From: Rhodospirillum sp. | GTDB lineage: Bacteria > Pseudomonadota > Alphaproteobacteria > Dongiales > Dongiaceae | DNA: 64,000 bases | Direction: 5' to 3' | Assembly (NCBI GenBank): GCA_013822765.1 | Contig: PNKY01000001.1 | Span: forward strand, 124,001-188,000 | Part shown: positions 43,650 through 52,493 of the stretch, piece after piece | Position numbering within the stretch: position 1 is the first letter of the stretch | How the letters are laid out: each line of letters opens with the position of its first letter | Position numbers and translations under genes: made by a program | Notes under the pieces: generated by a model | Database searches by the model: none | Told to the model about the DNA's origin: nothing | Seen by the model: the letters and a program-made list of their open reading frames with translations, nothing else

Positions 43650-44954
43650 GTGCCTAGCGCCGACATCCTCATCATCGGCGCCGGCCTCGCTGGCGCGGCG
43701 GCCGCGGAAGCGCTGGGCGCGCGTGGCCTCTCCGTCACCGTGCTCGAAGCACGCGATCGCGTCGGCGGGCGCGGCTTCGCGCGCACCTTCGCCGGCACCG
43801 ACGACACGCTCGAATTCGGCGGCGCCTGGATCACGCCGTGGCAAAGCCATATCCGCGAGGCCTGCACGCGCCACGACATTGCGCTGCGGCCACGTTCAGC
43901 CATCATCGAGCGCCGCTGGTTTCGCGACGGAGCGCTGCACTCGGATGCGCCGGCCTCGCCCGCCGAACGCACTGCCTTCGACCGCAGCATGGCCCAACTG
44001 ACCGGCGACGCGTTGCGGCTGAAGGCCGGGCACAACGCCGACGCCGCTGACCGGCCGCTGACCGGCATCAGCCTGAACGATTACCTCAAGCGCATTGCGG
44101 CGCCCATGTCGCTGCGCGATCTGTGCCGCGCCTGGTGGACCGTCAGCGGCAATGGCGATCCCGCGCGCATCCCCGCGTCGGAACTCTTGTCGAGCTGCGC
44201 CTATGGCGACGGCACGCCAGACAGCATGATCGATGTCTGGGCCGACACGCTGACAGGCGGCGTCTCGCTACTGGCGGGGCGGATGATCGCCGCTTCGGGC
44301 GCGACCTTGGTGATGAACGCGGCCGTATCGCGCATCAAGCATCGCGGCGACGAGGTCATTGCGACCGGGCAAAACGGCGGCAAGTGGCGTGTGCGCGCTG
44401 CCTTGCTGGCGACCGGACTCAATCCGCTGCGCGCGATCGCTTTCGATCCTGGCCTGCCGACGCCTCAGACCATGGCCCTGTCGATCGGGCATCTCGGCGC
44501 TTCGGTCAAGATCTGGGCCAAGGTGCGGGGCGTTCCGGTCGGCGTGCTGGCCACCGGCGGTGGTGAAAGTGCCAAGGCCGGCATCGAGTGGATGTTCTCC
44601 GAGCGGTTGGCGGCGGATGGCGCGACCTTGATCGCCGGCTTCGGCCTCGCCGCCAATTTCGATCCGGCCCGACCGGGCTCGGTGGCGCGGGAAGTGGCGC
44701 GGTTCTTTCCGGAGGCCGAGTTGTTGGCATACGACTGGCACGATTGGGTCGGCGATCCGTTCGCGCGCGGCACCTGGGTGGCAGCACCGCTCGGCGCCGA
44801 GCGCGCCGTCGCCGCCGCGACCTGGCGCGGCACGGGCCCGCTGGCTTTCGCATCGTCCGACATTTCTCCGGAAGGGGCCGGCTGGTTCGACGCGGCGATC
44901 ATCTCCGGCTTGCAGGCGGCCGATGACGTGGCCAGGCTCCTGCGAAAAACCTAG
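43650..44954 (+). CDS. FAD-dependent amine oxidase family protein
   Basis: 434 residues starting at a GTG (43650). The FAD-binding Rossmann motif GAGLAGAAAAEAL is at 10-22, followed by VLEARDRVGGRG, the signature of flavin amine oxidases. FGGAWI and a C-terminal SPEGAGWFDAAIISGLQAADDVARL complete the fold. Substrates can be primary amines, amino acids or polyamines. Position directly behind a glutamine-synthetase-family ligase suggests a shared amine-degradation route (inference). The stop is shared in CTAG with the convergent gene. Confidence 0.88.
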   Translation: MPSADILIIGAGLAGAAAAEALGARGLSVTVLEARDRVGGRGFARTFAGTDDTLEFGGAWITPWQSHIREACTRHDIALRPRSAIIERRWFRDGALHSDAPASPAERTAFDRSMAQLTGDALRLKAGHNADAADRPLTGISLNDYLKRIAAPMSLRDLCRAWWTVSGNGDPARIPASELLSSCAYGDGTPDSMIDVWADTLTGGVSLLAGRMIAASGATLVMNAAVSRIKHRGDEVIATGQNGGKWRVRAALLATGLNPLRAIAFDPGLPTPQTMALSIGHLGASVKIWAKVRGVPVGVLATGGGESAKAGIEWMFSERLAADGATLIAGFGLAANFDPARPGSVAREVARFFPEAELLAYDWHDWVGDPFARGTWVAAPLGAERAVAAATWRGTGPLAFASSDISPEGAGWFDAAIISGLQAADDVARLLRKT

Positions 44955-45658
44955 CGTCGAACGACGGTCTGCGTGCGGGCGCGGTCCGATCCGGATACGG
45001 AGGCGATCGCGGTGATCGCGTTGCCGCGGAAACCTTCCGGCACTTCGACCGATTGGTCGGGGGCAAGGCGCTTGTCGCGCGCCAGCTCGCGCAGATGGTT
45101 GAGCCACGCTGCGAGATCGCCGGCATCCTGCTCGCCGTTGTTCGCGCCGTAGCCGTCGGCATCGATGCGCAGGACTTCGCGCTGATGGCTCGCGCCGCGC
45201 TCCATCCCCGCCTCCAGCGGCGCGCCTTCCATCGCCACCGCATACCAGCTGATGCGCGTCCCGTTCTTGGTCCGGCGCTTGTGCTCCAGCGTCTCGAACG
45301 CCGGCAGGTCGCGCCAGGCGTAGCGCGTCTGCTTGAACAGCGACCGGACGAGCAGCCCGTCGGCGTTGATCTCGAGATGGGAGTAGGGACTGTTTGGCAG
45401 CATCCGGAGCAGCGCGCCGCCGATGCCGCAGATGCCGACCAATGCGAAGGGCAGCCCGAACAGCCCGAACGTGCCCTGCGCCCAACCGCCCGGCGGCGGA
45501 ATGTGGACCGTGCCGTTGTCTAGATCGAGAATGCCGGACGCTCCGCCGATCCAGAAGATCGAGAAACCGAAGAAAAAGCCGAAAAAAGCGAGCAAGCCGA
45601 GCTGATGGCCCTTGCGCGGCAGCAGGCGGATGGGAAGCGCGAAGCTGGTCTGTTCCAT
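44951..45658 (-). CDS. Membrane protein of unknown function
   Basis: 235 residues. Two hydrophobic segments (about 20-42 and 62-86) near the N-terminus are followed by a soluble domain with a HLEINADGLLVRSLFKQTRYAWRDL stretch that resembles a PH-like or membrane-adjacent beta domain. I do not recognise a family. Acidic and basic patches alternate in the tail (RRKNGTRISW, RTQTVVRR). It is convergent with the amine-oxidase gene. Confidence 0.6.
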   Translation of the reverse strand: MEQTSFALPIRLLPRKGHQLGLLAFFGFFFGFSIFWIGGASGILDLDNGTVHIPPPGGWAQGTFGLFGLPFALVGICGIGGALLRMLPNSPYSHLEINADGLLVRSLFKQTRYAWRDLPAFETLEHKRRTKNGTRISWYAVAMEGAPLEAGMERGASHQREVLRIDADGYGANNGEQDAGDLAAWLNHLRELARDKRLAPDQSVEVPEGFRGNAITAIASVSGSDRARTQTVVRR

Positions 45659-45685
45659 ATGCCCCCAAGCAGCAGACGAACTACA

Positions 45686-47023
45686 TCACAGGAACCGCCA
45701 TTCCAGGTAGACGTGGCAGATGGCGATCGAGACCAGCATCAGCGGGAACGCCACCTTGGCGAACTCCAGGAACCGGAACGGCACGCCGGCGCGCTCGCCG
45801 ATGCCGGCGACGGTCAGGTTGGCGGAGGCGCCGATCAGCGTGCCGTTGCCGCCCAGGCACGCGCCCAGCGACAGCGACCACCACAGCGGCAGCAGCGCCT
45901 GCTCCCCGCCGAAAGTCGGCGCCATGTTCTGGATCACGGGGATCATGGTGGCGACGAACGGGATGTTGTCGATGATCGCCGACAGGATGGCGGAGACCCA
46001 CAACATCGCGAGGCCCAGGTCGTGCATGTCGCCGCCGCTGATCCCGATCAGCCAGTCGGCCAGGATCTTGAGCAGGCCGGCATGCTCGACGCCGGCGACC
46101 ACGACGAACAGGCCGACGAAGAAGAAGATCGTGATCCACTCCACCTCATTGAAGCTCTCGATCAGGTGGTGATGCTGGTCCTCGCTCGACCGGCCGACAT
46201 TGACCAGCAGAAGCAGCAGCGCCGCGCCGAACAAGGCGATGGTGCCGGCCTCGAGGCCCAGGAAGCGGGCAAACATGAACCCCACGATCACCAGCGCGAT
46301 CACGAGCAGCGACTTGCGCATCAGCGGCCGGTCGGTGATCGCGTCGCGGTGGTCGAGCGCCATCACCCGCGCCTTGGCGTCGCCGGTGGTCGTCATCGAC
46401 CGGCCCCAGATCAGGTGGATGGCGAGGCAGTTCACCAGCAGAATCACGATCACCACCGGCGTCAGGGCGTAGACGAAATCCATGAAGGCGAGATTGGCAG
46501 CCGACCCGATGATGATGTTGGGCGGATCGCCGATCAGGGTCGCGGTGCCGCCGATGTTGCTGGCGAAGATCTCGGCGAACAGGAACGGATAGGCCTTCAC
46601 GTTCAGCTCGCGGCAGATCACCAGCGTGACGGGCGCGATCAGCAGCACCGTCGTGACGTTGTCGAGCAGGGCGGACAGCAGGCCGGTCACGATCGCCAGC
46701 ATGGCGAGGATGCCCGCGGGACTGGCGCGCGCCGCCTTGGCCGAGACGATCGCGACATACTGGAAGATGCCCGAGCGGCGCGCGATCGCGACGATCAGCA
46801 TCATGCCGGTCAGCAGCGCCAGGGTGTTGAAGTCGATGCCCTCGACCGCCTGCTCCTGGTTCAGGATGCCGAGCGAGATCATCAGCCCCGCGCCCACCAG
46901 CGCCACGATGGCGCGGTTGAGCTTCTCGGTCATGATGGTGGCGTAGGTGACGATCAGCAGCGCCGTGGAGACCCACAGCGGATCGAGGCCGAACAAGACG
47001 TGTCCGGTCGCGGCGTCCTCCAT
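45686..47023 (-). CDS. SLC13/ArsB/NhaD-superfamily ion transporter
   Basis: 445 residues from the ATG at 47023, preceded by GGGGGAAG; a TTG start 33 bases earlier is less likely. Around eleven hydrophobic segments. Superfamily re-entrant motifs come in two halves: DNVTTVLLIAPVT with IGGTATLIGDPPNI in the first, and IDNIPFVATMIPVI with GGNGTLIGASANL in the second. This inverted-repeat layout is that of ion-coupled carriers for anions (arsenite, dicarboxylates) or Na/H exchange. The ion cannot be named from motifs alone. It follows the glycosyltransferase by 49 bases on the same strand. Confidence 0.88.
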   Translation of the reverse strand: MEDAATGHVLFGLDPLWVSTALLIVTYATIMTEKLNRAIVALVGAGLMISLGILNQEQAVEGIDFNTLALLTGMMLIVAIARRSGIFQYVAIVSAKAARASPAGILAMLAIVTGLLSALLDNVTTVLLIAPVTLVICRELNVKAYPFLFAEIFASNIGGTATLIGDPPNIIIGSAANLAFMDFVYALTPVVIVILLVNCLAIHLIWGRSMTTTGDAKARVMALDHRDAITDRPLMRKSLLVIALVIVGFMFARFLGLEAGTIALFGAALLLLLVNVGRSSEDQHHHLIESFNEVEWITIFFFVGLFVVVAGVEHAGLLKILADWLIGISGGDMHDLGLAMLWVSAILSAIIDNIPFVATMIPVIQNMAPTFGGEQALLPLWWSLSLGACLGGNGTLIGASANLTVAGIGERAGVPFRFLEFAKVAFPLMLVSIAICHVYLEWRFL

Positions 47024-47072
47024 CGACGGATCTTCCCCCGCATCGACCGCGGCCAAACCGGCCGCATCGCTG

Positions 47073-48105
47073 TTAGTGCTGGAAAAAGCCTATCAACGCA
47101 AGGGTGTAGGTGACGGGAGCAAGGTTGGACAGGAACTGCCGCGTGGCGGTTTCCCAGGAAAAGTCCTGGGCGTAGCGGCGGCAGGCGGCGCGTGACAGGG
47201 TGAGGGCGCGCTCGACCGCCTTGGCGAGGTCCCAGTCGAGGGCGCCGACCTCCCCCTCGCGCACCACGTCCTTGGGTCCCGCCACCGGAAAAGCGGCGAC
47301 CGGGCAGGCCGCAGGCGAGCGCCTCCAGCATCACCAGGCCGAAGGTGTCGGTCAGGCTGGGGAACACGAACACATCGGCGGCGGCGACATGGCACGCCAG
47401 GTCGGTGCCGAACTTGGCGCCGAGGAAGTGGACGTCGGGATACCGTGCCTGCAGGGCCGCGCGCTGCGGGCCGTCGCCGATCACCACCTTTGAGCCGGGC
47501 AGCGTCAGCGCCAGGAACGCGCCGATGTTCTTTTCCACCGCCACCCGTCCGACGTAGAGATGGATCGGTCGCGGCAGAGTGAGCAGCGCAGGCTGGTCCG
47601 GCCGGAACAGCTCGAGGTCGACTCCGCGGGTCCAGCGGCTGATGTTGGCGAAGCCGCGTGCGATCAGCTCGTCCTCGATCGATTGGGTTGCGACCATCAC
47701 TCTTGTCGCCGGCGCGTGAAAGCGCCGCATGATGCCGTAGGTCCAGGCCAGCGGAACGGAGAAGCGGGCCGCGACGTATTCCGGAAACTTGGTGTGATAG
47801 GCAGTGGTGAAGGGCAGGCGGCGCTTGAGGCACCAGGCGCGGGCGGCGCGGCCGAGCGGCCCTTCGGTCGCGATGTGGATGGCATCGGGCTTCAGCGCGT
47901 CGAGTTGCCGGCTCAGCTTCCGCCACGGCAATAGCGCAAGGCGAATCTCGGGATAGGTCGGGCAGGGAATGCTGCGGAACTGGTCGGGCGAGATGATCTC
48001 GATCTCATGGTCGAGGCGCTCCAGCTCCGCCTTGGTGCGCTGCAGGGTGCGCACCACGCCGTTGACTTGCGGGGCCCAGGCGTCGGTGACAAGGGCGAGG
48101 CGCAA
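47073..48105 (-). pseudogene. GT4-type glycosyltransferase with single-base frameshift
   Basis: A group 1 (GT4) glycosyltransferase related to mannosyl/glycolipid enzymes: LALVTDAWAPQVNGVVRTLQ at the start, GVDLELFRP, YVGRVAVEKNIGAF, and FPSLTDTFGLVMLEALACG. At CGLP the frame breaks. The run of three G residues at 47302-47304 (CCC in the gene) has one base too many; removing it restores VAAFPVAGPKDVVREGEVGALDWDL and a normal end at 47073, giving about 343 residues. The upstream frame otherwise runs on to 46954 as nonsense. It is either a recent pseudogene or a sequencing error in a homopolymer. The LpxH-like gene lies upstream. Confidence 0.85.
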
Positions 48106-48118
48106 CTGGGCGGGCTCT

Positions 48119-48919
48119 CTAACGCGCCGCGGTGAGGCTGAGGTCGGGCGTCAGCATGGAGAATTGCCGCTTGGCCGCCCACTCGATGATCTCCAGCCTG
48201 CCGTCGCGATGCTCGACCAGCGCGGTGCAGCTCTCGACCCAGTCGCCATCGTTGCAATAGAGGATGCCGTCGATGGTCTTGATCTCGGCCTTGTGTACGT
48301 GGCCGCACACCACGCCATCGAGGCCGCGGCGCTTGGCTTCCGCCGCCATCGCGTGCTCGAAGTCGCTGATGAACTTGACCGCGTCCTTGACCCGCGTCTT
48401 CAGGAACGCCGACAGCGACCAGTACGGATAGCCGAGCGCGACGCGCGCGCGGTTGTACCAGTGATTGATCTGCAGGCACCAGGCATAGGCGTGGTCGCCC
48501 AGCTTCGCCAGCCAGCGCGCATACTTGACGATGCCGTCGAACGCGTCGCCGTGCGCCACCAGCAGCCGCTTGCCGGCGGCGGTGACGTGGATGGTCTCGT
48601 TCATCATCTGCACGTCGCCGAATGCCATGCCGTCGTAGTCGCGCAGCGGCTCGTCGTGGTTGCCCGGGACATAGATGACGCGCGTGCCCTTGCGCGCCTT
48701 GCGCAGCAGCTTCTGCACTACGTCGTTATGGCTCTGCATCCAGAACCAGGCGCGCTTCAGGCGCCAGCAATCGATGATGTCGCCGATCAGGTAGATTTGG
48801 TCGGCGTCGTTGTGCTTCAGGAAATCGAGCAGGAACTCCGCCTTGCAGCCGCGCGTCCCCAAATGAACATCGGAAATGAAGATGGCACGGTAGTGGTTGA
48901 TCGGCGGCGTCGCCTGCAT
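48119..48919 (-). CDS. UDP-2,3-diacylglucosamine-diphosphatase-like metallophosphoesterase
   Basis: 266 residues. Calcineurin-fold motifs are FISDVHLG (Asp17, His19), IGDIIDCW (46-47), PGNHDEPL (86-89) and a late GHVHKAE. The sequence HGDAFDGIVKYARWLAKLGD and the WNRARVALGYPYWSLS region match the LpxH/LpxG-like group that cleaves UDP-diacylglucosamine to lipid X. Other members act on different phosphates, so lpxH is not assigned. It is 14 bases from the glycosyltransferase on the same strand, and the pair probably works on envelope lipids. Confidence 0.85.
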   Translation of the reverse strand: MQATPPINHYRAIFISDVHLGTRGCKAEFLLDFLKHNDADQIYLIGDIIDCWRLKRAWFWMQSHNDVVQKLLRKARKGTRVIYVPGNHDEPLRDYDGMAFGDVQMMNETIHVTAAGKRLLVAHGDAFDGIVKYARWLAKLGDHAYAWCLQINHWYNRARVALGYPYWSLSAFLKTRVKDAVKFISDFEHAMAAEAKRRGLDGVVCGHVHKAEIKTIDGILYCNDGDWVESCTALVEHRDGRLEIIEWAAKRQFSMLTPDLSLTAAR

Positions 48920-49056
48920 CTCTCCTGCTTCCCGACCGTTGCCCCAACGCGCGAATCCCCCGCTTCGCGCGGCTTAGAGCTAATCGAAAGCAGCAAAGGA
49001 AAAATGACACCGCGGTGACGGATTTGAGTCACGGTTAAAGGATCAAGGGCAAATGG

Positions 49057-49082
49057 AAAGGGCGGCCGATCGGCCGCCCTTT
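49057..49082. terminator. Strong perfect-palindrome terminator
   Basis: Two 13-base arms (AAAGGGCGGCCGA and its exact complement) form a perfect palindrome in the gap after the LpxH-like gene, centred at 49069-49070. On the minus strand the stem ends in TTT and the next bases are AT-richer, as expected for the end of the 49108-49383 gene. It could stop transcription from both sides. Confidence 0.7.
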
Positions 49083-49107
49083 GGTAAACGAACAAATGGC
49101 CAGGGAC

Positions 49108-49383
49108 TCAGCCGCCTTCGCCTTCACCCTCGCCCTCTTCACCGGTCGGCTCGGGGCATTCGGTGGCGCCGCCTTCCTCGCCTTCGCCGGTCTCTTCGGT
49201 CGTGCATTCGGTCTCGGCGCCTTCGCCCTCGCCTTCACCGGATTCCTGGGCCTGGGCTTGGTCCATCAGGTCCACGCCCAGCAGGCTGCTGGTGATCGGC
49301 GATACGATCTGGGCGGCCGGCAGTGCGCCGCTCGCCATGGCGAGGGCGCTGGCGCCCAGCCACAATTTCCAACGTGTGGTCAT
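49108..49383 (-). CDS. Small secreted Glu/Gly-rich, two-cysteine protein
   Basis: 91 residues with GGGGGAGG before the ATG. Residues 1-25 are a signal peptide starting MTTRWKLWLGASALAMASG. The mature part is very acidic, almost all Glu/Gly/Thr, with two near-repeats: a TECTTEETGEGEEGG unit and a TECPEPTGEEGEGE unit. Two cysteines sit in identical positions of each repeat. Such a peptide could chelate metal through carboxylates and thiols (inference). The upstream region carries a 19-base palindrome of Fur-box geometry over the expected promoter. Its signal resembles that of the gene at 50205-50558. Confidence 0.75.
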   Translation of the reverse strand: MTTRWKLWLGASALAMASGALPAAQIVSPITSSLLGVDLMDQAQAQESGEGEGEGAETECTTEETGEGEEGGATECPEPTGEEGEGEGEGG

Positions 49384-49426
49384 CGTCCTCCCCCGGAGGT
49401 TTCATTGCGGAGGCATTGACAATGCA

Positions 49427-49445
49427 GCAAATGCGACGCATTTGC
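49427..49445. promoter_or_regulatory. Fur-geometry 9-1-9 palindrome
   Basis: GCAAATGCG-A-CGCATTTGC is a perfect palindrome with nine-base arms and one central base, the layout of Fur-family operators. It starts 44 bases upstream of the small acidic protein's ATG and overlaps a possible -35 (TTGCAA) and -10 (CATTGT) on the minus strand, as for a repressor site. Confidence 0.6.
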
Positions 49446-49526
49446 AACTGATCGCCGCACACATTTTCGCGAGCGTCCCTGCTGCGGATGCAGACGGGAG
49501 ACCGAGACCGTGGCTGGCGAGGGGGA

Positions 49527-50081
49527 TCAGTCGCCGGGCGCGTGCAGCTTGGCGATGGCGTCGTAGACGTGGGCGCGATCGACCGGCGAGCAGCCCATGC
49601 CGATCATACGCCGCTTGAAGCCGGTCCAGGCGGCGTTGGTATAGCGCTGGATCGCGACGCAGGACGAGGGCAGGCCGCTGATCACCGCGGTGAATTCCGC
49701 GCTGTCATAGCCGCCCTTGTTGCCGATACCGTTCCAATCCTGCACCTCGATGTGGGTGAAGGCTTCGGTGAAGTTCTGCCGCAGGCCGCGATATTCCATG
49801 TAGAGGCGGGTCGCCCTGACGTACACGCCGACCACAGTCATGAACATGCGCGGCTCCTCGCCGCTAATGGTCATGACGTCGATCTGAGTGGAGCCCGAGG
49901 ATTCCCCGGCGCGCACCGTATCGGAGGATCGCTCGCAATCCAGGTTGTAGCTGTCGCCGGAGAACGCGAAGGAGGAACTGGAGCAATCGATCGCGTCCAT
50001 GTCGTCGGACCGAGCTGCGGGCGCTGCGATGATCGCACCGGCGAGAAGCGCCGCTGCGATGCCAGCCAACCTGACTTTCAT
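49527..50081 (-). CDS. Secreted protein of unknown function
   Basis: 184 residues from the ATG at 50081; a start 36 bases upstream would add residues before the signal peptide. The hydrophobic core GIAAALLAGAIIAAPAA marks the signal, with a cut near AARS. The mature part is a compact beta-rich domain with four cysteines, two near the start (DCSSSSF, LDCERSS) and two near the end (SSCVAIQ, GMGCSPV), likely two disulfides. It is the middle of three small exported proteins in a row. I do not recognise a family. Confidence 0.7.
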   Translation of the reverse strand: MKVRLAGIAAALLAGAIIAAPAARSDDMDAIDCSSSSFAFSGDSYNLDCERSSDTVRAGESSGSTQIDVMTISGEEPRMFMTVVGVYVRATRLYMEYRGLRQNFTEAFTHIEVQDWNGIGNKGGYDSAEFTAVISGLPSSCVAIQRYTNAAWTGFKRRMIGMGCSPVDRAHVYDAIAKLHAPGD

Positions 50082-50204
50082 GGTAAGCAACCCCCAAAAC
50101 GAGCGAACCCGCTTCACCCGCGATAGTGACGGCGCGGCTGCGCGCGCGTCAACGAGATTTAAGGTTGCATGGTTAGCTCGCGAGCATCCGCCTGCGACCG
50201 GTGA

Positions 50205-50558
50205 TCAGTCGCTGAGCCCGCGCCCACCGCCGCTCCCGCCGAGCCCGCCGTCATGGACGCCGCCGCTGACCGAATCACCGTCGCTCAATCCGCCATGGCC
50301 GCTGCGCGGTTGCGCCGGCCTGACCCGGGGCTGATTGTCCTCGTCGTCGCCGAATTCGTCGGCGCTGCGCGATTCAAAACTCTCGCCGGCTTCGGCGCAG
50401 CCGCCGGGCTCGCCGCACTCATGCTGGAAGCCGCCGTTGGGGTCGAGGTCGTTATCCTGCGAGCTGCCTTGTTCCGCGAATACGGGTACCGGCAAGGTCA
50501 CCACACCCAGCAAGGCATAGGCGCTGACCCCCAGCCACAAGTGAAGGCGTCGATTCAT
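50205..50558 (-). CDS. Small secreted Gly/Asp-rich, two-cysteine protein
   Basis: 117 residues. The signal peptide MNRRLHLWLGVSAYALLG resembles that of the 49108-49383 protein (both carry LWLG followed by a Ser-Ala and a Leu/Ala-rich core). The mature part is Asp/Glu/Gly-rich with two closely spaced cysteines in HECGEPGGCAEA, and ends in a Gly/Ser-rich tail. It is low-complexity and hard to classify. Two small palindromic segments occur in its upstream region, including CACGCAAGCGTG. Confidence 0.65.
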   Translation of the reverse strand: MNRRLHLWLGVSAYALLGVVTLPVPVFAEQGSSQDNDLDPNGGFQHECGEPGGCAEAGESFESRSADEFGDDEDNQPRVRPAQPRSGHGGLSDGDSVSGGVHDGGLGGSGGGRGLSD

Positions 50559-50720
50559 GGTTCACCTCTCGATCTGCACTCTCGAATAGAACGCAGCAGC
50601 GGAGCCCGCAGTTGCTCCCGCCTTTCACAAGATGGTGACGCGACGATGGACCTGCCAGTCCAGGATCACGCAAGCGTGTGAAGTACGTCACGCCACCCCA
50701 TGGGCAGAATGGGTATCAGT

Positions 50721-52076
50721 CTACGCCCCGGCTTGTGCGCCCGCCAGGGTCATGCCGTCGATGCGAACGGTCGGTGAATCGGTTCCGTAGCGGAACAGCA
50801 GGTCGTTGGCCGGGGTCAGGTTCTGGAACATGTCCTTGAGGTTGCCGGCGACCGTCACCTCCGACACCGGATGGGTCAGCTTGCCGTTCTCGATCCAGTA
50901 GCCGGCGGCGCCGCGGCTGTAGTCGCCGGTCACGCCGTTGATGCCCATGCCGATCAGCTCGGTGACGTAGAAGCCTTGGCGGATGTCGGACATCAGGTCC
51001 GCCGGCGTCACCTTGCCCGGTTCCAGGTAGAGGTTGGCGGCGGAGGGCGAGGGCGGCGACGAAGTGCCGCGCGACGCATGGCCGGTGGTGGTGAGCTTGA
51101 GCTGGCGTGCCGACCGGCAATCCAGCAGCCAGGTGGTCAGCACGCCATCCTCGATCAAGGCGCGCTTCTTGTTGGCGACCCCTTCGCCGTCGAACGGCTT
51201 GGAGCGCAGGCCGCGCGGCCGGTGCGGATCGTCGACGATGCGGATGCCCTTGGCGAAGATCTGCTGGCCCATCTTGTCCTTGAGGAAGCTGGTGCCGCGC
51301 GCGATCGACGCGCCGTTGATGGCGCCGACGAAATGGCCGATCAATCCATTGGCGACGCGCGGGTCATAGACGATCGGGATCTTCGCGGTCGAAGCCTTGC
51401 GCGGATTGAGCCGACGCACGGTGCGCTCGCCCGCCGACCGCCCCAGCGTCTCCGGGTCGGACAAGTTCTCGCCGAACACCGCGCTGGAGAAATCGTAGTC
51501 GCGCTCCATGCCGGTGCCTTCGCCGGCCAGCACCGAGACGCTGATGCCCCAGCGGCTGGTGGCATAGCCGCCGCGGAAGCCGTTGCTGGCGGCGAGCGCG
51601 ATCTGCACCTTGCCCCAGCCTGCTTCCGCGCCTTCGGAATTGGTGACGCCCGGCACCGCGCGCGCCGCATCCTCCGCGCGCGCGATCATGTCGGTGAGCT
51701 CTGCCTCGCTCGGCTCCTTCTTGTCCTCGAGATCGAGCGCGACCGGCGTCTTCACCAGCAGCGCCGGGTCGGCCAGGCCGCAATACTCGTCCTCCGGCAC
51801 CGCGCGCGCCATCGCCACCGCGCGCTCGGCCAGCTCGTCGAGCGTCTTGGGCTCGAGGTCGCTGGTGGAGACGATGGCCTGGCGCTTGCCGATGAACACA
51901 CGGAGGCCGAGATCCTGTGCCTCGGAGCGCTCCAGCTTCTCGCGCTTGCCAAGCCGCTGTGCGACGTTGAGCGAGACGTCGCGCACGATCAGGCAATCCG
52001 CCGCCTCGGCGCCCTTGGCCTTGGCGCGCTTCAACAAATCTTCCAATATCTCGAGGGGTTGGGCGTTCGAGGTCAT
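50721..52076 (-). CDS. pmbA: TldE/PmbA family modulator of metalloprotease TldD
   Basis: 451 residues from the ATG at 52076. The sequence follows PmbA/TldE over its length: an N-terminal GAEAADCLIVRDVSLN and LGKREKLERSE, a middle FVGAINGASIARGTSFLKDKMGQQIF, and a C-terminal YSRGAAGYWIENGKLTHPVSEVTVAGNLKDMF. It lacks the HExxxH zinc motif, as expected for TldE rather than TldD, with which it forms the active protease in other bacteria. TldD is not in the window. The gene is surrounded by small exported proteins, but I infer no functional tie from that alone. Confidence 0.92.
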   Translation of the reverse strand: MTSNAQPLEILEDLLKRAKAKGAEAADCLIVRDVSLNVAQRLGKREKLERSEAQDLGLRVFIGKRQAIVSTSDLEPKTLDELAERAVAMARAVPEDEYCGLADPALLVKTPVALDLEDKKEPSEAELTDMIARAEDAARAVPGVTNSEGAEAGWGKVQIALAASNGFRGGYATSRWGISVSVLAGEGTGMERDYDFSSAVFGENLSDPETLGRSAGERTVRRLNPRKASTAKIPIVYDPRVANGLIGHFVGAINGASIARGTSFLKDKMGQQIFAKGIRIVDDPHRPRGLRSKPFDGEGVANKKRALIEDGVLTTWLLDCRSARQLKLTTTGHASRGTSSPPSPSAANLYLEPGKVTPADLMSDIRQGFYVTELIGMGINGVTGDYSRGAAGYWIENGKLTHPVSEVTVAGNLKDMFQNLTPANDLLFRYGTDSPTVRIDGMTLAGAQAGA

Positions 52077-52154
52077 ATCGGGCTCTTTCAAAATCAGGCG
52101 GCCAAACTAGGCCCCGGCGGTGGGTGGTGGCAAGCGTTCCGGCAGGGTGAACAG

Positions 52155-52493
52155 ATGAACCTGAAGCACGTTCTGGTCGGCGCGATCGTTGTTGCCGCCT
52201 GCATCCTAGGTGGGCTCTGGCTGTTCCTGCGCCAAGTGCCGCCGAGCGAGACGCAGAGCGCGTTCCAGCAGGCCTGCGTCGACGGACAGCGCCGCGGCAT
52301 CTCCGGCGACACGCGGCCGCTCGACGAGCAGAGCGAGGCGCGAATGCTGGCATTCTGCGACTGCGTGGCCACCGAGGTCGGCAGCCGTTTGTCGCAACAG
52401 GACATCGCCGCCGTCGGGCTCGATCAGGGCAACCCGGCGCTCAAAGCCAACCTCGAGGCGATCTTCGCCTTGTGCCGGCTGCAGCATCCCTAG
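52155..52493 (+). CDS. Small membrane-anchored protein, unknown
   Basis: 112 residues from the ATG at 52155, preceded by AGGGTGAACAG. One hydrophobic segment (about 4-25, VLVGAIVVAACILGGLWLFL) anchors it. The rest carries four cysteines, including FCDC, and short amphipathic helices. Unknown family. It is convergent with murI and shares the stop region CTAG, so the two mRNAs end in the same four bases. Confidence 0.7.
   Translation: MNLKHVLVGAIVVAACILGGLWLFLRQVPPSETQSAFQQACVDGQRRGISGDTRPLDEQSEARMLAFCDCVATEVGSRLSQQDIAAVGLDQGNPALKANLEAIFALCRLQHP

Noticed and set aside
47302..47304. Programmed frameshift in the glycosyltransferase
   Set aside because: No slippery heptamer or downstream stimulatory structure was seen, and the long nonsense tail after the shift argues for an error or mutation.
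50871..52493. 540-residue rightward frame over pmbA
   Set aside because: Only its last 112 codons are a gene (ATG at 52155). The rest is antisense to pmbA.
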